From UBA8437 sp963582065 (GTDB lineage Bacteria > Planctomycetota > Planctomycetia > Planctomycetales > Planctomycetaceae), in NCBI GenBank assembly GCA_963582065.1, contig CAUZRQ010000017.1:5650-69649 (forward strand): DNA of 64,000 bases, written 5' to 3'. Of this stretch, positions 60,903 to 64,000 are shown piece after piece (position 1 is the stretch's first letter; each line of letters opens with the position of its first letter). The translations under genes were made by a program, and so were the position numbers. The notes below the pieces were generated by a model that was not told where the DNA came from, did no database searches, and was given only the letters and a program-made list of their open reading frames with translations.

Positions 60903-61673
60903 TCAGAAAATCCCGAGTTTGTCCCGGGCGTCGTCGGTCATCCGCTCGGGCGTCCACGGCGGTGTCATCACCAGGTTGATCTGTGCCTCGGTGACTCCCT
61001 CGAGCCGTTCGAGTGCCATCTTGGATTGTTGGACCAGTTGTGGTCCGGCCGGGCAGGCGGGGCTGGTCAGTGTCATGTCGACCGAGACCACCTCATCCGC
61101 CTCCTCGCGAATGTCATAGATCAGGCCCAGATCGACGATGTTGATCATCAGCTCCGGATCGATGACCTCACGCAGTGCTTCGAGCATCGCGGTCGCGTCG
61201 GCGGTCTCGGGCTCTCCCGCGTCGTCGTCGACGGATTCGGAGTCCGCGGTGGTGTCCTGATCACTCTCGGCTGACGGCGACGTGCCGGGGGAACCTGCAG
61301 CGGCCTGGGCGTCAGTCGACTTCGGATCCGTTGCTGCGGTTGTGCCAGTGGTCTCGGCCGGCCGGACCCAGACCTGGCCCTCGCGAAGCTGGACCTCGTA
61401 GGCGGCGATCCCCTCGATGGCTGGCATGCACCGGGGCTCGCCGGTGTCCAGCGCGAAGCGGGCCCCGTGCCGTGGGCAGGTGATCTCACCGTCAGCGATC
61501 GGTCCGTCGGTCAACGGCTGTCCGTCGTGAGTGCAGACGTCGTCGATGCAGAAGTACTCCTCGTCCACTCGGACCAGCAACACCGGTTCATCGTCGACGA
61601 ACTCGCTCTTGCGGTCGCCGGGTTGCAGCTCGTCGATGGTGGCCAGCGGGGTCCAGTCACTCGATTCGCTCAT
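60903..61673 (-). CDS. Rieske ferredoxin - MIP18/SufT-like fusion
   Basis: 256 residues. Residues 1-105 form a Rieske [2Fe-2S] domain with both ligand pairs: CTH (Cys47, His49) and CPRH (Cys66, His69), as in dioxygenase ferredoxins. A Ser/Asp/Glu/Ala-rich linker (about 106-160) leads to a MIP18/PaaD/SufT-like domain (about 162-256). That domain has 'REVIDPEL' (Asp172) and the conserved Cys207 in 'TSPACPAGPQL'. It begins six bases after sufD in the suf operon, arguing for a role in Fe-S cluster assembly or transfer. Confidence 0.9.
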   Translation of the reverse strand: MSESSDWTPLATIDELQPGDRKSEFVDDEPVLLVRVDEEYFCIDDVCTHDGQPLTDGPIADGEITCPRHGARFALDTGEPRCMPAIEGIAAYEVQLREGQVWVRPAETTGTTAATDPKSTDAQAAAGSPGTSPSAESDQDTTADSESVDDDAGEPETADATAMLEALREVIDPELMINIVDLGLIYDIREEADEVVSVDMTLTSPACPAGPQLVQQSKMALERLEGVTEAQINLVMTPPWTPERMTDDARDKLGIF

Positions 61674-61679
61674 GGTGGG

Positions 61680-63014
61680 TCAGTCTCCGATACCGAGTTT
61701 GCGTTCGACCGCGGTTTCGAGGGTGTCGCGGACCAGCGGGACGGGGATCCGGTCGGAGACCACCTGGAAGAAACCGTGGACGATCATGTGCATCGCCTCG
61801 TACTCACTCAGCCCGCGGCACATCAGGTAGAACACCTGTTCGGCGTCGACCCGTCCGGCGGTGGCCCCGTGGGTGCAGCGGACGTCGTCGGCCTCGATCT
61901 CCAGCCCGGGGATCGCGTCGATGCGGGCGTTCGGGGAGAGCATCAGGGCGTCGTTGCGCTGGTAGCCGTCGGTCTTCTGGGCCTCTGCGTCGACCCGGAT
62001 CATCCCCCGCCAGACGATGCGGGCGCGGTCTCGCAGCACGTTGCGGTAGAGCAGGTCGCTGGTCGTGTCCGCTGCGTGGTGCGACTGCTGGGTGTAGTAG
62101 CTCATCCGCTGCTTGCCCGTCGCGAAGCTCAGCCCGTTGACCTCCGCGTGGGCCCCGCGTCCGTCGAGCCGGACGTCCTGGTGGATGTGTGCCAACCGGC
62201 TGCCGAGCCCGCCGACGGTCCATTGCAGCCGGGCATCAGAGGAGACGCGTCCGGCCTGGTGAGCCACGTGCCAGGTCCGCTCGTTCCAGTTCTGCAACTG
62301 GACGTACCGCAGCGATGCCCCGCGGCCCAGCAACAGTTCGACCGCACCCACGTGCAGCCCGCTGCTGTCGAGGTCGGCCGAGGCGGTTTCTTCCAGCAGC
62401 GTCGCCGACGCACCGTCTTCGAGCACCACCAGCGTGTGGCTGAAGTCGGCGCCCCCGTCGACGGCCAGCCCGATCAGGCTGTACAGAGGTGTGGTGATCT
62501 CGACGCCGGCCGGGACGTACAGCACCGTGCCGCCGGTCCAGAAGGCCGCGTGCCAGGCGGAAAAACGGTCGGTGTCGGGACGGACGCCGCGGGTCATCAG
62601 GTGGGGTCTGAGGACCTCGGGGTGCTCGCGGATCAGATGGGCGAGGTCGCCGAAGAGCACGCCCTGGGAGGCGAGTGCCTCGTCGAGCGATACGTCCCGG
62701 GGCTCGCCGTCGACGTGGGTCACCGCCCCGGAAAACTCGGCCTGCTCCCGCATCAGCGTCGCCAATGCCGGCGGGTCAGAATCGGCCGGCGTCACCGCGT
62801 AGCGTTCGGGACGGAACGCCCGCAACTCGACACGCTTCCACTCCTCTTCGCCGAGCGGCACGGCGACCAGGTCGCGGTAGGACGCGTAGGCCCGTCTGCG
62901 ATCCGAGGTGACCCAGTCGGGCTCGTCCCGCGAACCGAGAAACGCCTCGAAGGCCGCCTCGTCGAACGAGGTCGGGGTCGGGGTGGCTGAAGCGGTGGTG
63001 GTGGAGGTGCTCAT
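61680..63014 (-). CDS. sufD: Fe-S assembly protein SufD
   Basis: 444 residues. The beta-helix core is typical of SufD ('TVLYVPAGVEITTPLYSLIG', 'QRMSYYTQQSHHAADTTSDLLYRN', 'CTHGATAGRVDAEQVFYLMCRGLSEYEAMHMIVHGFF'). Together with SufB and the SufC ATPase it forms the scaffold that builds [Fe-S] clusters. It starts 34 bases after the sufB stop. sufC is not between sufB and sufD, so it must lie elsewhere, probably upstream beyond the window. Confidence 0.93.
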   Translation of the reverse strand: MSTSTTTASATPTPTSFDEAAFEAFLGSRDEPDWVTSDRRRAYASYRDLVAVPLGEEEWKRVELRAFRPERYAVTPADSDPPALATLMREQAEFSGAVTHVDGEPRDVSLDEALASQGVLFGDLAHLIREHPEVLRPHLMTRGVRPDTDRFSAWHAAFWTGGTVLYVPAGVEITTPLYSLIGLAVDGGADFSHTLVVLEDGASATLLEETASADLDSSGLHVGAVELLLGRGASLRYVQLQNWNERTWHVAHQAGRVSSDARLQWTVGGLGSRLAHIHQDVRLDGRGAHAEVNGLSFATGKQRMSYYTQQSHHAADTTSDLLYRNVLRDRARIVWRGMIRVDAEAQKTDGYQRNDALMLSPNARIDAIPGLEIEADDVRCTHGATAGRVDAEQVFYLMCRGLSEYEAMHMIVHGFFQVVSDRIPVPLVRDTLETAVERKLGIGD

Positions 63015-63048
63015 GGGGTCAATCTGCGAACCGGTGCCGTCGGGGCGA

Positions 63049-64000
63049 TCAGCCGACGGACCCCTCCATCTGCAGTTCGATCAACCGGTTCATCTCGACC
63101 GCGTACTCCATCGGCAGTTCCTTGACCAACGGCTCGATGAAGCCGGTGACGATCATCGAGGAGGCTTCGACTTCGGTCATCCCGCGGCTCATCAGGTAGA
63201 ACAGCTGCTCCTCAGCGATCTTCGACACGCTCGCCTCGTGCTCGATCACCACGTCATCCTCGTCGATCTCGATGTAGGGGTAGGTGTCGCTGCGGCTGTT
63301 GGGGTCGAGGATCAAGGCGTCGCAGACGACGTTGCTTTTGCAGTGCTTGGCGTCGTTGTTGATCTTGACCAGCCCGCGGTAGCTCGCGCGGCCGCCGGCC
63401 TTCGAGATGCTCTTGGAGACGATCCGGCTGGAGGTGTGTGGGGCGCAGTGGACCATCTTGGCCCCGGCGTCCTGGTGCTGGCCGTCTGAGGCAAAGGCGA
63501 TCGAGAGCGTCTCGCCGCGAGCACCGGGCTCCATCAGGTACACCGCCGGATACTTCATCGTCAGCTTCGAGCCGAGGTTGCCGTCGATCCACTCCATCAA
63601 CGCGTCGCCGTAGGCGAAGGCCCGCTTGGTGACGAGGTTGTAGACGTTGTTGGACCAGTTCTGGATCGTCGTGTAGCGGCAACGGCCACCTCGCTTGACG
63701 ACGATCTCGACCACCGCCGAGTGCAGGCTATCGGAGGACCACGTCGGTGCCGTGCAGCCTTCGACGTAGTGCACGTTGGCCCCCTCGTCGACAATGATCA
63801 GCGTCCGCTCGAACTGGCCCATGTTCTCGGAGTTGATCCGGAAGTAGGCCTGCAGCGGGAACTCGATATCGACGCCCGGGGGGACGTAGATGAACGAGCC
63901 GCCGGACCAGACCGCCGAGTTCAAGGCGGCGAACTTGTTGTCGGCCGGCGGGATGATCTTGCCGAAGTACTCCCGCAGCAGGTCGGGGTGCTCCTTCACC
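63049..64000 (-). CDS. sufB: Fe-S scaffold protein SufB (5'-partial)
   Basis: The reading frame stays open to the window's end, so the N-terminus (about 150 residues in relatives) lies beyond 64000. The visible ~317 residues carry the SufB signatures 'FAALNSAVWSGGSFIYVPPGV', 'GCTAPTWSSDSLHSAVVEI', 'QNWSNNVYNLVTKRA' and 'SNVVCDALILDPNSRSDTYPYIE', which includes the conserved Cys and Glu. 'EHEASVSKIAEEQLFYLMSRG' follows. It is the upstream visible gene of the operon sufB, sufD, Rieske-MIP18. Confidence 0.95.
   Translation of the reverse strand, partial: VKEHPDLLREYFGKIIPPADNKFAALNSAVWSGGSFIYVPPGVDIEFPLQAYFRINSENMGQFERTLIIVDEGANVHYVEGCTAPTWSSDSLHSAVVEIVVKRGGRCRYTTIQNWSNNVYNLVTKRAFAYGDALMEWIDGNLGSKLTMKYPAVYLMEPGARGETLSIAFASDGQHQDAGAKMVHCAPHTSSRIVSKSISKAGGRASYRGLVKINNDAKHCKSNVVCDALILDPNSRSDTYPYIEIDEDDVVIEHEASVSKIAEEQLFYLMSRGMTEVEASSMIVTGFIEPLVKELPMEYAVEMNRLIELQMEGSVG

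Noticed and set aside
1..64000. CRISPR array, prophage, transposon, rRNA or tRNA
   Set aside because: No regularly spaced direct repeats, integrase/transposase motifs, att-like duplications or stable RNA genes were noticed; gaps between genes are all under about 260 bases.

Overview
The window is a dense, high-GC bacterial chromosome segment and most likely comes from a planctomycete. The evidence is the mix of families: a DUF1549/DUF1553-type protein next to a DUF1501 protein, a Tat-exported Gfo/Idh/MocA oxidoreductase, a LamG plus pre-peptidase-like secreted protein, a DUF1598-like Gly-rich secreted protein, very large exported proteins of unknown function, and lipid A genes (lpxD-lpxI) beside a bacillithiol deacetylase. 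I saw no rRNA, tRNA, CRISPR array, insertion sequence or prophage. No gene-free gap exceeds about 260 bases, so this is core-type DNA rather than an island.

Layout. 1-1581: 3' part of an HtrA-like/PDZ/esterase fusion. 1639-10799 (minus): two giant exported proteins in a coupled pair, built from what look like three related modules. 10918-15893 (minus): an inositol-monophosphatase-like enzyme, a 2-hydroxyacid dehydrogenase, a PYROXD2-like FAD oxidoreductase and a Gfo/Idh/MocA protein. 16026-20120: a small membrane protein, then purL and tyrA. 20228-23153: the DUF1501 and DUF1549/1553 pair. 23292-26795: a polytopic membrane protein and an EF-G paralogue. 26814-31019: an unrecognised 1401-residue protein. 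31226-33046: an Nramp-like transporter with four EF-hand-type loops in one insertion. 33235-37484: a three-gene TolQ/TolR-like proton-channel cassette. 37519-44220: secreted LamG/PPC protein, thioredoxin-TPR protein, DUF1598-like protein and a CitG-family protein. 44389-48275: DapA-family enzyme, ppdK and the start of a FHA protein. 48749-51434: lpxI, lpxD, aroH. 51446-56002: GT-C-like membrane protein and a zinc metalloprotease. 56211-59710: PP2C phosphatase, bshB1, a serine-less alpha/beta-hydrolase and a TIM-barrel protein. 59830-64000: an LRR membrane protein and a suf operon (sufB, sufD, Rieske-MIP18 fusion).

How the genes fit together. Housekeeping themes are purine and aromatic amino acid synthesis (purL, tyrA, aroH), pyruvate/PEP exchange (ppdK), lipid A synthesis (lpxD, lpxI), Fe-S assembly (sufBD plus fusion) and thiol chemistry (bshB1). 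The best candidates for undescribed biology are the proton-channel cassette with one Asp-bearing and one Asp-lacking ExbD-like partner, the calcium-loop Nramp, the Rieske-MIP18 protein in the suf operon, the HtrA/esterase fusion with a replaced catalytic serine, and the giant exported pair. Several minus-strand genes have sigma70-like elements, three of them so close to the ATG that leaderless transcripts are plausible.
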